This document shows positions 26,479 to 34,078 of a stretch of 46,770 bases of DNA, piece after piece. Source of the DNA: an alpha proteobacterium SCGC AAA028-D10. Lineage in GTDB: Bacteria > Pseudomonadota > Alphaproteobacteria > Pelagibacterales > Pelagibacteraceae. The notes beneath the pieces are model-generated. The model was given only the letters and a program-made list of their open reading frames with translations. It was not told the DNA's origin and did not search any database. A program made the position numbers and the translations under genes. The DNA is taken from the NCBI GenBank assembly GCA_000510845.1, contig AZOF01000001.1, forward strand, positions 129,379-176,148, written 5' to 3'. Each line of letters begins with the position of its first letter. The first letter of the stretch is position 1.

Positions 26479-27360
26479 ATGCGAAATTTAGTCCTTTTTA
26501 TAAGCACCTTAATTTGCTGGTCTCCTACCTGGTATTTAATCAAATTTCAGTTTGGAGTCGTAGATCCGTTAATTTCAATTTTTTACCGTTTCTTTATAGC
26601 AAGTATTATTGTCTTTATTTTTTTAATACTTTCTAACAAAAAAATGTCATTCAACCTTCACCAACATTTATCGTTTTTACTTTTAGGCGTAACTTTATTT
26701 TCCCTGAACTACATATTCTTCTATCTAGCAAATACATATTTAATTAGTGGAATTGTGACCATCGCTTTTTCAACGATTTTAATAATGAATATACTGGGAG
26801 AGAGAATTTATTTTAAAATTAAAAGCTCAAAAGAAACTTTATTTGCTGCAGGATTTGGAATTGTTGGAATTTTAATCATCTTTGGAAATGAATTATTAAA
26901 TTTTAAATTAGAAGATAAAACTCACATTGGAATTATTTTATCTTTTATTGCAACATTTTGGGCATCGACCGGTAACTTAGTTCATCAAAAAAACTCTAAA
27001 GATAAAATTCCATTTATTCAGTCCATTGCCTATGGAATGCTTTATGGAGCATTATTTACTCTCATCGTTGCAAAATTTAGAGGTGCAGAAATTATTTTTG
27101 ATAATTCAATTCCTTATATTTTATCATTTTTATATTTATCGATCATCGGTTCAGTTGTTGCTTTTTATTTATATTTAAAATTATTAGAAAACATTGGTTC
27201 AGCTCGAGCAGGGTACATTGGTGTTATTATGCCAATTATTGCTTTAATTATTTCAACCATTTTTGAAGGTCTACAATGGACTAATAATTTAATTTTTGGT
27301 CTACCCGTATTGATTTTTGGTTGTGTTCTAATCCTAAATCAAAAATCAAAAAAAAATTAA
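26479..27360 (+). CDS. DMT superfamily (EamA) metabolite exporter
   Basis: A 293-residue integral inner membrane protein with about ten hydrophobic helices in two EamA repeats, each of five. The N-terminal segment LICWSPTWYLIKFQFG with the following YRFF, and the second repeat with GSVVAFYLYLKLLENIGSARAGYIGVIMPI are typical of RhtA/EamA-type exporters of amino acids and other metabolites. The substrate cannot be told. It ends 56 bp before the tRNA-Thr gene; no clear terminator separates them. Confidence 0.88.
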   Translation: MRNLVLFISTLICWSPTWYLIKFQFGVVDPLISIFYRFFIASIIVFIFLILSNKKMSFNLHQHLSFLLLGVTLFSLNYIFFYLANTYLISGIVTIAFSTILIMNILGERIYFKIKSSKETLFAAGFGIVGILIIFGNELLNFKLEDKTHIGIILSFIATFWASTGNLVHQKNSKDKIPFIQSIAYGMLYGALFTLIVAKFRGAEIIFDNSIPYILSFLYLSIIGSVVAFYLYLKLLENIGSARAGYIGVIMPIIALIISTIFEGLQWTNNLIFGLPVLIFGCVLILNQKSKKN

Positions 27361-27415
27361 ATAATGTTTGTTTTTATTCTTGAAGTTATGTACTAAAATC
27401 TCTTTTTTACTAAAT

Positions 27416-27491
27416 GCCCTAATAGCTCAATTGGTAGAGCAACTGATTTGTAATCAGTAGGTTTGCGGTTCAAGTCCGTATTAGGGCACCA
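27416..27491 (+). tRNA. trnT-UGU: tRNA-Thr(UGU), CCA encoded
   Basis: The 76-nt cloverleaf folds fully: acceptor arms GCCCTAA and TTAGGGC pair over seven bases, discriminator A27488 and genomic CCA at 27489-27491. The D arm has AGCTC/GAGC with TTGG, the anticodon stem ACTGA/TCAGT encloses the loop TTTGTAA with anticodon TGT at 27449-27451, and the T arm TGCGG-TTCAAGT-CCGTA is intact. It reads ACA codons, and wobble would let it read other ACN codons. The stop codon of the minus-strand membrane protein lies 3 bp beyond the CCA. Confidence 0.97.
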
Positions 27492-27494
27492 TCT

Positions 27495-27863
27495 TCAGCG
27501 TTTAAACGTAGACCTCATTGCAATTCTAAAACACAACGTTCCTAAAAACACACCACCATAAACAATTAGTAACGGATAAAAATCATGATTAGCTAGCGCT
27601 GCATACCAAGGAGCAAGTGCAAGTATGAATGGAAAAAATATTAATCCTAAAAAAGCAATGACTGGACCAAAGACTTCCTTCACAACGTCAAAGCAAATGA
27701 ATAAACCCCAAAATGCAGTAATTATATAGATTAATATTCCAACAAGAAAAAGAGGGCTTAGTCGTATTGCTTTAAATCTAGGTTTAAATGTTTCGTTATT
27801 ATTAATTCGTTCAGCTTCTACTTCCTTAACTTCGATAATCTCTTTATCGTTCTTCTCATTCAT
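27495..27863 (-). CDS. Small membrane protein of unknown function
   Basis: I do not recognise this 122-residue protein. Residues 1-33 are hydrophilic and acidic (many Glu, Asn and Lys). Three hydrophobic segments follow at about 36-57, 63-90 and 95-112, and the tail is short and basic. No cysteine pairs or catalytic motifs are evident. It lies 26 bp downstream of gltL on the same strand, so it may be co-transcribed with the glutamate/aspartate importer, and its 3' end is 3 bp from tRNA-Thr. Codon use resembles the neighbours and the hydrophobic pattern is regular, which supports a real gene. Confidence 0.65.
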   Translation of the reverse strand: MNEKNDKEIIEVKEVEAERINNNETFKPRFKAIRLSPLFLVGILIYIITAFWGLFICFDVVKEVFGPVIAFLGLIFFPFILALAPWYAALANHDFYPLLIVYGGVFLGTLCFRIAMRSTFKR

Positions 27864-27889
27864 GGATTTGATATTTTAAATTATTAAAA

Positions 27890-28621
27890 TTATCTTAATA
27901 TTTTTGATAAAAATTCTTTAGCTCTTGCAGATAATGCTGTTTGATTATTAAAAAAATTATCTTTTGTGCAATCTTCAACAATTTTTCCCTCATCCATAAA
28001 TATAACTCGATTGGATACTTTTTTAGCAAATCCCATTTCATGCGTAACACATACCATCGTCATTCCTTCATTTGCTAATTTAACAATAACATCAAGAACT
28101 TCTCCCACCATTTCAGGATCAAGTGAAGAAGTTGGCTCATCAAATAACATCACGATCGGATCCATACTTAAGGCTCGAGCAATAGCAACACGCTGTTGTT
28201 GACCACCAGAAAGTTGACCTGGAAATTTATCTTTTTGATTAGTCAGCCCAACTCTTTCTAAATATTTAAGGCCGTAATTAATGGCCTCTGTTTTGTTTCT
28301 CTTTAAAACTTTAATTTGCGCTAAAGTTAAGTTTTCCTGAACACTTAAATGAGGGAATAATTCAAAGTGCTGAAATACCATTCCAACACGTGATCTTAAT
28401 TTTGATAAATTAGTTTTTGGATCATGGACATTTACATTATCAACAATGATTTCACCTTTTTGAAATGGCTCAAGTCCATTAATTGTTTTAATCAAAGTTG
28501 ATTTACTAGATCCAGAAGGGCCACAGACAACAACCACTTCTCCTTTTTTAATTTTAGTAGAGCAATTGTCTAAAACTTGAAAATCACTATACCACTTAGA
28601 AACATTTTTCAATTCGATCAT
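27890..28621 (-). CDS. gltL: Glutamate/aspartate ABC transporter, ATP-binding subunit
   Basis: The 243-residue ATPase powers uptake by GltIJK at the inner membrane. It follows GltL closely in length and motifs: [14 protein letters not shown], signature [15 protein letters not shown], Walker [16 protein letters not shown], and the H-loop [11 protein letters not shown]. The Walker A is unusual: GPSGSSKST at 34-42 has Ser39 where the P-loop glycine is expected (GSGKST). The codon is AGT, one transition from GGT. Whether this lowers ATP binding is unknown. It sits 4 bp after gltK in the operon order gltI-J-K-L. Confidence 0.94.
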   Translation of the reverse strand: MIELKNVSKWYSDFQVLDNCSTKIKKGEVVVVCGPSGSSKSTLIKTINGLEPFQKGEIIVDNVNVHDPKTNLSKLRSRVGMVFQHFELFPHLSVQENLTLAQIKVLKRNKTEAINYGLKYLERVGLTNQKDKFPGQLSGGQQQRVAIARALSMDPIVMLFDEPTSSLDPEMVGEVLDVIVKLANEGMTMVCVTHEMGFAKKVSNRVIFMDEGKIVEDCTKDNFFNNQTALSARAKEFLSKILR

Positions 28622-28625
28622 AATT

Positions 28626-29291
28626 TTATCTCACAATCCTAACTCTGTTTTGAATTCTTTTAACTAAATAAGACAAACCAAAACAAATTATAAAATAGAC
28701 AATAGTTGCAAGGATGTAAGCCTCAACTGGTCTATTAAAATTTTTAGAGATAATACTAAAACCTTTTAATAAATCAAAAGCTCCAATTGCATAAACAAGA
28801 GAAGTATCCTGAAATAAAACAATGGTTTGTGTTAATAAAACTGGCAACATGTTTCTAAATGCTTGCGGTAGAACAATATAACCCATGCATTGAAAATAAT
28901 TCATCCCCAATGCATAACCCGCATTGGCTTGATCTCGTTTAACACTTTGAATTCCAGCACGCATAATTTCTGCATAAAAAGCTGCTTCAAATAAAGTGAA
29001 GGTAATGATTGCTGAATATTCAGTTCCTAAACTTCTGCCAATAAATAAAGGAATTAATAAAAAAACCCAAAGAATAACCATTACCAATGGAATAGATCGA
29101 ATAATAGTTACGTAAGCTAATGCAAATGAACTTAGAAATTTGTATTTTGAAAGTCTCATCATCGCTAGTAAAGTTCCAAGTATAATTCCAAGAACCATCG
29201 AAATAAGAGTGAGTTTAATAGAAAATATTAAACCTGTTAAAATAATATTGTTAATTACTTTTAAAGTTAGGAAGCTAAAATCTAAACTCAT
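28626..29291 (-). CDS. gltK: Glutamate/aspartate ABC transporter, permease GltK
   Basis: One of two inner membrane permeases of the importer. The 221 residues have about five membrane helices and the EAA-loop motif of the HisM/GlnP class in [27 protein letters not shown], followed by the [31 protein letters not shown] segment, which is strikingly close to E. coli GltK. The start overlaps the gltJ stop by 4 bp (ATGA). Assignment to GltK versus GltJ is based on this C-terminal similarity and gene order. Confidence 0.93.
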   Translation of the reverse strand: MSLDFSFLTLKVINNIILTGLIFSIKLTLISMVLGIILGTLLAMMRLSKYKFLSSFALAYVTIIRSIPLVMVILWVFLLIPLFIGRSLGTEYSAIITFTLFEAAFYAEIMRAGIQSVKRDQANAGYALGMNYFQCMGYIVLPQAFRNMLPVLLTQTIVLFQDTSLVYAIGAFDLLKGFSIISKNFNRPVEAYILATIVYFIICFGLSYLVKRIQNRVRIVR

Positions 29292-29995
29292 TTCTTCCCT
29301 CCAATAAAATGTGGAATTTGAATGCTCTTCTCCACTACAATAGAAATTAAATTTACGATCAATGCTGAGATAAAATAAAGAGCCGTTACAACTAAGTATA
29401 CCTCAATTCCACGAGCAGTTTCTTCCTGCACTTGAATTGCATACATTGTTAGCTCCGCAATACTAACCGCAAAGGCAACCGATGAGTTTTTAATAACATT
29501 CATAGCCTCGCTTGTTAATGGAGGCAGAACTAATCTAAAGGCAACTGGCAACAAAACAAATCGATAAGATTGATAAGTTGTAAGACCAAGCGCTAAAGAT
29601 GCATATCTTTGATCTGTTGGAATTGATTGAATTCCTGCTCTAACTTGCTCTGATATTCTAGATGAGGTGAATAATCCCAAAGCAATTACTGCTAGTGCAA
29701 ACGCTGGTAGTTTTGAAAATATTGGAAATATTTTTGGTATCACAAAATACCAAAGAAAAATTTGTACTAACACTGGAATATTTCTAAAAATTTCCGTCCA
29801 AATATTTCCAATTAAAACTAAATATTTATTTTGTGTTGTTCTTAAAACCCCCATTAAAAAACCAAGGGTAAAAGCGATTACGAATGCAAACAAAGAAATT
29901 GTTAAAGTTGTCTCCCACGCCGTCATCAACCAACTAAAATAAGTTTGGGTGCCGACAACTTTCTTAGATAAAAATGACCAATCTAATGTGAACAT
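29288..29995 (-). CDS. gltJ: Glutamate/aspartate ABC transporter, permease GltJ
   Basis: The second permease of the importer, 235 residues with about five membrane helices. Its features match GltJ: an N-terminal LDWSFL segment, GNIWTEIFRNIPVLVQIFLWYFVIP, the EAA-like loop SEQVRAGIQSIPTDQRYASLALGLT, and VLPPLTSEAMNVIKNSSVA. It is preceded by a strong hairpin (30015-30050) between it and gltI, which probably sets its level below that of the binding protein. Ends overlapping gltK by 4 bp. Confidence 0.93.
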   Translation of the reverse strand: MFTLDWSFLSKKVVGTQTYFSWLMTAWETTLTISLFAFVIAFTLGFLMGVLRTTQNKYLVLIGNIWTEIFRNIPVLVQIFLWYFVIPKIFPIFSKLPAFALAVIALGLFTSSRISEQVRAGIQSIPTDQRYASLALGLTTYQSYRFVLLPVAFRLVLPPLTSEAMNVIKNSSVAFAVSIAELTMYAIQVQEETARGIEVYLVVTALYFISALIVNLISIVVEKSIQIPHFIGGKK

Positions 29996-30014
29996 GAAAG
30001 CGCTATCTTGTATA

Positions 30015-30050
30015 AATAACCTGAGAGAAATTACTTTCTCTCAGGTTATT
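30015..30050 (-). terminator. Perfect 16-bp hairpin between gltI and gltJ (attenuating terminator or mRNA 3' stabiliser)
   Basis: AATAACCTGAGAGAAA (30015-30030) and its exact reverse complement (30035-30050) enclose a four-base loop. On the transcribed minus strand it begins 20 nt after the gltI stop and is followed by a moderately T-rich but not uninterrupted run. It lies inside an operon, so partial termination or protection of the gltI mRNA 3' end is the likely role. Confidence 0.7.
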
Positions 30051-30070
30051 ATTTAACTCTTTATATAGAA

Positions 30071-30964
30071 TTAAAGCGCTGGCTTGTCAGATAATGCTTT
30101 TAAATTATCTTTAAGCTCTTTGCTCATTGGCGCGTTTAAGTTAACATTTTTTGGAGGGATATTTGTTTGAAACCATTTTTTATATGCTTTTTCAAACTCT
30201 CCAGATTTAATTGAATTAGTGATAACTTTGTTCACTAAAGCTTGAAACTTAGGATCATCTTTTCTGAACATGATTGCATAAGGTTCAACTTGAATTGATT
30301 CACCAACTACAGCTAATTTAGCAGATTCTTTTGATGATGCTTTTAATCCGTAAAGCAGAATGTCATCCATACCGAATGCATTTGCCATACCAGACTCTAC
30401 CATCAACAATGCATCCGCATGGTCTTTAGCTCCTAGTAATTCAAATCCGTATTTTTTTTCGTCATTAAGATTTCTTAAAATTTGATAGTTAGTAGTTCCA
30501 GTTGTTGAAACAACTTTCTTACCTTTTAAATCATTGATTGATTTAATTCCGCTATCAGCTTTAACTAAAAAACGAGTACCTGTATAAAAATAATTTATAG
30601 CAAAAGTAACTTGTTTTCCTCTTTCTGAGTTATTTGTTGTAGATCCACACTCAACGTCTACAGTTCCATTTTGAATTAATGGTATACGATTTTGTGAAGT
30701 CACTGCTTGAGATTCAACTACTAGATCTTTACGACCTGTTTCTTTTTTAACTTCTTCAGCAATTAACTTACACATCTCCCAACCAAAACCTAATGGCTTT
30801 CCATCTTCTCCTAAGTAAGAAAAAGGAATTGAAGACTCTCTATAAGCAAGAGTGAACTTTCCAGTCGTTTTAGCTTTCTCTAAAGTATTTGCCATAGCAC
30901 CAGTTATAGTCATGGTGAATATCGCAAAAAATACTAGTGCATTGTGCACGAACTTATTTTTCAT
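30071..30964 (-). CDS. gltI: Glutamate/aspartate ABC transporter, periplasmic binding protein
   Basis: The 297-residue protein has a signal peptide (about 1-25, cleavage after Ala-Met-Ala) and a type II periplasmic binding fold. It aligns well with E. coli GltI: AYRESSIPFSYLGE, TSQNRIPLIQNGTVDVECGSTTNN, GTTNYQILRNLN, AKDHADALLMVESG and MDDILLYG, and ends with the NIPPKNVNLNAPMS tail. It captures glutamate and aspartate by family knowledge. A strong Shine-Dalgarno (GGGGAG) precedes its ATG, unlike most genes here, and a hairpin follows it. Both fit high expression of the binding protein relative to the membrane parts. Confidence 0.95.
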   Translation of the reverse strand: MKNKFVHNALVFFAIFTMTITGAMANTLEKAKTTGKFTLAYRESSIPFSYLGEDGKPLGFGWEMCKLIAEEVKKETGRKDLVVESQAVTSQNRIPLIQNGTVDVECGSTTNNSERGKQVTFAINYFYTGTRFLVKADSGIKSINDLKGKKVVSTTGTTNYQILRNLNDEKKYGFELLGAKDHADALLMVESGMANAFGMDDILLYGLKASSKESAKLAVVGESIQVEPYAIMFRKDDPKFQALVNKVITNSIKSGEFEKAYKKWFQTNIPPKNVNLNAPMSKELKDNLKALSDKPAL

Positions 30965-30971
30965 TAATGAT

Positions 30972-30977
30972 CTCCCC
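30972..30977 (-). promoter_or_regulatory. Strong Shine-Dalgarno site of gltI
   Basis: On the minus strand GGGGAG (complement of 30972-30977) lies 7 nt before the gltI ATG at 30962-30964. Most starts in the window lack such a site, so it points to high translation of this binding protein. Confidence 0.7.
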
Positions 30978-31036
30978 TTTGTTTAATATTAAAATTAAAA
31001 AAAAGTACCACAGGGCAATTGCTTAAACAATTGTAA

Positions 31037-32011
31037 TTAAGGAACTAAAATAGCAGGGCCAGTTAGTTTTCTAGCCTCTAATTCTTCGTGTGCTGTAACT
31101 GCATCTTTAAGTGCAAATTTTTTAAATATTTTAATTTTAAATTTATTTGTTTTGATTGCCTCAAATACAGTGTTTGCACTGTTAACTAATTCTTCTCTAG
31201 TAACTGTATAATGAGCAATAGATGGACGTGTGAAAAATAATCCCTTGGGTGCGATATGTTTTTTAGGATCAACTTTATCAACTAATCCTGAGGCATTACC
31301 AAAAGAAACCATCGTCCCACGAATTGCTAAACATTCAATAGATTCTTCAAATGTTTTAGCGCCGACACCATCGTAAACAACATCTAACATTTTACCATTT
31401 GTAATCTCTTTAACTTTTTGTGAAAAACTCTCTTTTGAATAATTAATTACAAAATCACATCCATTTTCTTTCGCAATTGCAACTTTTTCTTCAGAACCAA
31501 CTGTACCAATAACTTTACACCCTAATGATTTTGCCCACTGACATAATACTTGTCCAACGCCACCAGCTGCCGCGTGATATAAAATAAATTGATCTTTTTT
31601 AACTTTGTAAGCTCTATGAAGAAGATATTCAGATGTAATTCCTTTAAGCATAATACATGATGCAATTTCATCTGAAATATAATCTGGAATTTTTACTAAT
31701 TTTTCTTGAGGATAAACTTGTTTTTCTGAGTACGATCCTGGAGGGGCGGCCGCATGAGCAACACGATCGCCAACTTTAAATTCTTTTACATCAGATCCAA
31801 TTTCTTCAATTACTCCAGCAGCTTCAAGTCCAATACCGTTTGGTAGAGGCAGGGGGTAGGTTCCAGATCTGTGATAAACGTCGATGTAATTTAAACCGAT
31901 TGCTTTATTTTTAATTAAAACTTCATTTGGAGCTAGCTTTTTAAGCTCAACATCTACAAACTTCATTACGTTTGCATTGCCGGTTTCTGTAATTCTGATT
32001 GCTTTAACCAT
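31037..32011 (-). CDS. qor: NADPH:quinone oxidoreductase (zinc-free MDR family)
   Basis: The 324-residue protein belongs to the zeta-crystallin/QOR branch of the medium-chain dehydrogenases. It shows GLNYIDVYHRSGTYPLPLP at the substrate side, GLEAAGVIEEIG, and the Rossmann motif YHAAAGGVGQVLCQWAK. The catalytic zinc ligands of alcohol dehydrogenases are not conserved, as expected for QOR. By family knowledge it reduces quinones with one or two electrons from NADPH. It lies upstream of gltI on the same strand with a 72-bp gap, and is divergent from the TPR gene with only 32 bp between. The physiological substrate is uncertain. Confidence 0.93.
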   Translation of the reverse strand: MVKAIRITETGNANVMKFVDVELKKLAPNEVLIKNKAIGLNYIDVYHRSGTYPLPLPNGIGLEAAGVIEEIGSDVKEFKVGDRVAHAAAPPGSYSEKQVYPQEKLVKIPDYISDEIASCIMLKGITSEYLLHRAYKVKKDQFILYHAAAGGVGQVLCQWAKSLGCKVIGTVGSEEKVAIAKENGCDFVINYSKESFSQKVKEITNGKMLDVVYDGVGAKTFEESIECLAIRGTMVSFGNASGLVDKVDPKKHIAPKGLFFTRPSIAHYTVTREELVNSANTVFEAIKTNKFKIKIFKKFALKDAVTAHEELEARKLTGPAILVP

Positions 32012-32013
32012 TT

Positions 32014-32028
32014 TTATTATTATTATTA
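32014..32028. repeat. (TTA)5 trinucleotide repeat in the qor/TPR spacer
   Basis: Five tandem TTA units occupy half of the 32-bp divergent spacer, directly upstream of the qor start codon on the minus strand (read as TAA units there). It may be mere AT-rich slippage. Confidence 0.8.
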
Positions 32029-32043
32029 GAACATATTTTTCTT

Positions 32044-32496
32044 ATGATAAAAACAATATTTCTATCACTTTTACTTATATTTTCTTTCAATACTATTAAT
32101 GTAAGAGCAGCAGATTCTGGTCCTCCTCCAGAAGTTATAAAAAAAACAAACCCAACTTATGCTGAAGCAAAAACTTTAGTTAAAAGTAAGAAGTTTGATA
32201 AAGCAGTTGTAATGTTAGAGGAGCTATTAAAAGATAGTAAAAACTCTAGTAACCCTGATATTTTAAATGACTACGCTTATTCATTAAGAAATTTAAAACA
32301 ATACGACAAAGCCGAAAAATTTTACCGAGCAGCTCTTAAAATTAATCCAAAACATGCTGGTGCTAATGAGTATTTAGGAGAACTTTATCTTCAAACTAAA
32401 CGACCTGAAGAGGCTAAAAAAATATTAGAAGTTCTAAAAACTTGTAATTGCGAAGAATATAAAGAATTGAAAGAAAAAATCGAAAAGTACAAATAA
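32044..32496 (+). CDS. Secreted tetratricopeptide repeat protein
   Basis: A 150-residue protein with a signal peptide (about 1-22, cleavage after Val-Arg-Ala) and TPR helices over about residues 35-150. Two repeats are clear: ILNDYAYSLRNLKQYDKAEKFYRAAL (75-101) and HAGANEYLGELYLQTKRPEEAKKILE. A Cys-Asn-Cys pair follows near 133-135. It should be periplasmic and act in protein contacts; the partner is unknown. It stands alone between the divergent qor and the nuo operon, 111 bp before nuoA, so a link with complex I assembly is conceivable but unsupported. Confidence 0.85.
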   Translation: MIKTIFLSLLLIFSFNTINVRAADSGPPPEVIKKTNPTYAEAKTLVKSKKFDKAVVMLEELLKDSKNSSNPDILNDYAYSLRNLKQYDKAEKFYRAALKINPKHAGANEYLGELYLQTKRPEEAKKILEVLKTCNCEEYKELKEKIEKYK

Positions 32497-32584
32497 TTTC
32501 CTCTTAATAACCCCTTTAAAAACAATAATTTTTACTTAAAAATCTATTCACAGTTGTGGCAAATTGAATGTTTGGTTGTTTTTA

Positions 32585-32601
32585 TTCTTATTATATAAGA
32601 A
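32585..32601 (+). promoter_or_regulatory. Candidate nuo promoter region with a perfect inverted repeat
   Basis: TTCTTAT-TAT-ATAAGAA at 32585-32601 is a perfect 7-bp inverted repeat ending 6 bp before the nuoA ATG. It contains -10-like sequences (TATTAT at 32589, TATAAG at 32594); TTGGTT at 32572-32577 is a weak -35 at 16 bp, which would leave almost no leader. It could equally be an operator. No terminator for the TPR gene was evident in the 111-bp gap. Confidence 0.35.
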
Positions 32602-32607
32602 TGGCCA

Positions 32608-32976
32608 ATGTTCTTCGAATACTTACAGAATTACTTAACTATTTTAATCTTTTTGTTCGTAGCAATTGGAATTGGAATAGCTTTCATCGTTGTTAACTTT
32701 CTTTGCGCACCAAGCAAACCTGATGCTGAAAAATTATCAGCATATGAGTGCGGATTTGAACCTTTTGGTGACTCCAGAATGAAGTTTGATGTGCGTTTTT
32801 ATTTAGTTTCTATTCTTTTTATTATCTTTGACCTTGAAGTGGCTTTCCTTTTTCCCTGGGCAATTACACTAGGTAAGATAGGGGCCTTAGGTTTTTGGTC
32901 AATGATGCTTTTTCTTGGCACATTAACAGTTGGATTTATTTATGAATGGAAAAAAGGAGCTTTGGATTGGGAATGA
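32608..32976 (+). CDS. nuoA: NADH-quinone oxidoreductase subunit A
   Basis: NuoA is a small membrane subunit at the interface of the arms of complex I. The 122 residues form three membrane helices, with the conserved loop [25 protein letters not shown] between helices 1 and 2 and [12 protein letters not shown] in helix 2. It is the first gene of the nuo operon. Its TGA stop overlaps the nuoB ATG (ATGA at 32973-32976). Confidence 0.97.
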   Translation: MFFEYLQNYLTILIFLFVAIGIGIAFIVVNFLCAPSKPDAEKLSAYECGFEPFGDSRMKFDVRFYLVSILFIIFDLEVAFLFPWAITLGKIGALGFWSMMLFLGTLTVGFIYEWKKGALDWE

Positions 32977-33491
32977 TAGAAAATAAATTAGATCAAGTTC
33001 CAGAAGAATTTAAAGAGCTCGCAAAAGAGTTTACTGAAAAAGGATTCATTACCACTTCAAGTGAAAATTTAATTAATTGGGCTAGAACAGGCTCATTACA
33101 CTGGATGACATTCGGTCTTGCATGTTGTGCAGTTGAAATGATGCAAACGTCAATGCCTCGATACGATCTTGAAAGATTTGGAGCAGCTCCTCGAGCATCT
33201 CCTAGACAATCGGATGTGATGATTGTTGCAGGAACTTTAACTAATAAAATGGCTCCAGCCCTTCGTAAAGTTTACGATCAGATGCCAGAACCACGTTATG
33301 TTATTTCAATGGGAAGCTGTGCAAATGGTGGTGGCTACTATCACTATTCTTACGCAGTAGTTAGAGGTTGCGACCGCGTAGTTCCAGTTGATGTTTATGT
33401 TCCAGGCTGTCCTCCATCTGCTGAAGCATTGTTGTATGGAATATTACAATTACAAAAGAAGATTAGAAGAGAAGGAACGATCGAGAGATAA
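32973..33491 (+). CDS. nuoB: NADH-quinone oxidoreductase subunit B (cluster N2)
   Basis: NuoB holds [4Fe-4S] cluster N2, the last electron carrier before quinone. I use the ATG at 32973, which gives 172 residues and the ATGA overlap seen elsewhere in the operon; an upstream in-frame ATG at 32946 would add nine residues lying wholly inside nuoA. With this start, ligands are C51 and C52 ([10 protein letters not shown]), C116 ([10 protein letters not shown]) and C146 ([11 protein letters not shown]). It is followed by nuoC after 2 bp. Confidence 0.97.
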   Translation: MIENKLDQVPEEFKELAKEFTEKGFITTSSENLINWARTGSLHWMTFGLACCAVEMMQTSMPRYDLERFGAAPRASPRQSDVMIVAGTLTNKMAPALRKVYDQMPEPRYVISMGSCANGGGYYHYSYAVVRGCDRVVPVDVYVPGCPPSAEALLYGILQLQKKIRREGTIER

Positions 33492-33493
33492 TT

Positions 33494-34078
33494 ATGCAAA
33501 AAGTTAATCTGGATCTAAATTTAAAAAATGAATTTAAATCTTTAAATATTACTGAAAATTTTTCAGAGCCAGTTTTAGAAGTATCTACAGAAGAATTGCC
33601 AGGTTTGTTAGTTTATCTACGTGATAATAAAAACTTAAGATTTAGACAGCTTATTGATATTTTGGGAGTTGATTATCCTAAACGAGTTAACAGATTTGAT
33701 GTTATCTATTTATTACTAAGTCATGAGTTTAATAATCGAATTACAGTTAAGACATCAGTAAAACTAGATGGAGCTCTACCAAGTGTAGTGCCTATTTTTC
33801 CCGTTGCTAATTGGTTTGAAAGAGAAGCTTTTGATATGTACGGGATTAAATTTACAAACCACCCAGATCTTAGAAGAATTCTAACTGACTACGAATTTGA
33901 AGGCTATCCACTTAGAAAAGACTTCCCTTTATCTGGCCATACAGAGGTTAGATATGATGATGAGCTTAAAAAAGTAGTCTATGAGCCAGTAAAATTATCG
34001 CAAGCTTACAGAGATTTTGATTTTGAATCCCCATGGGAGGGAACTAAGTACATTAAAAAAGAAACGGACAAAAGGTAA
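33494..34078 (+). CDS. nuoC: NADH-quinone oxidoreductase subunit C
   Basis: NuoC (30-kDa subunit) is a peripheral-arm subunit without cofactors that lies beside NuoD. The 194 residues carry the family signature [40 protein letters not shown] at about 107-146. It is separate from NuoD, as in alphaproteobacteria and mitochondria, and not fused as in E. coli. The stop overlaps the nuoD ATG by 1 bp. Confidence 0.97.
   Translation: MQKVNLDLNLKNEFKSLNITENFSEPVLEVSTEELPGLLVYLRDNKNLRFRQLIDILGVDYPKRVNRFDVIYLLLSHEFNNRITVKTSVKLDGALPSVVPIFPVANWFEREAFDMYGIKFTNHPDLRRILTDYEFEGYPLRKDFPLSGHTEVRYDDELKKVVYEPVKLSQAYRDFDFESPWEGTKYIKKETDKR

Noticed and set aside
31019..31040. CAATTG repeats around the gltI/qor gap as a regulatory operator
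   Set aside because: CAATTG is self-palindromic and common in AT-rich DNA; the weak stem has no convincing context.
32946..32972. Longer nuoB reading from 32946
   Set aside because: The extra nine residues lie wholly in nuoA; the ATGA overlap at 32973 fits the operon pattern and the family N-terminus.
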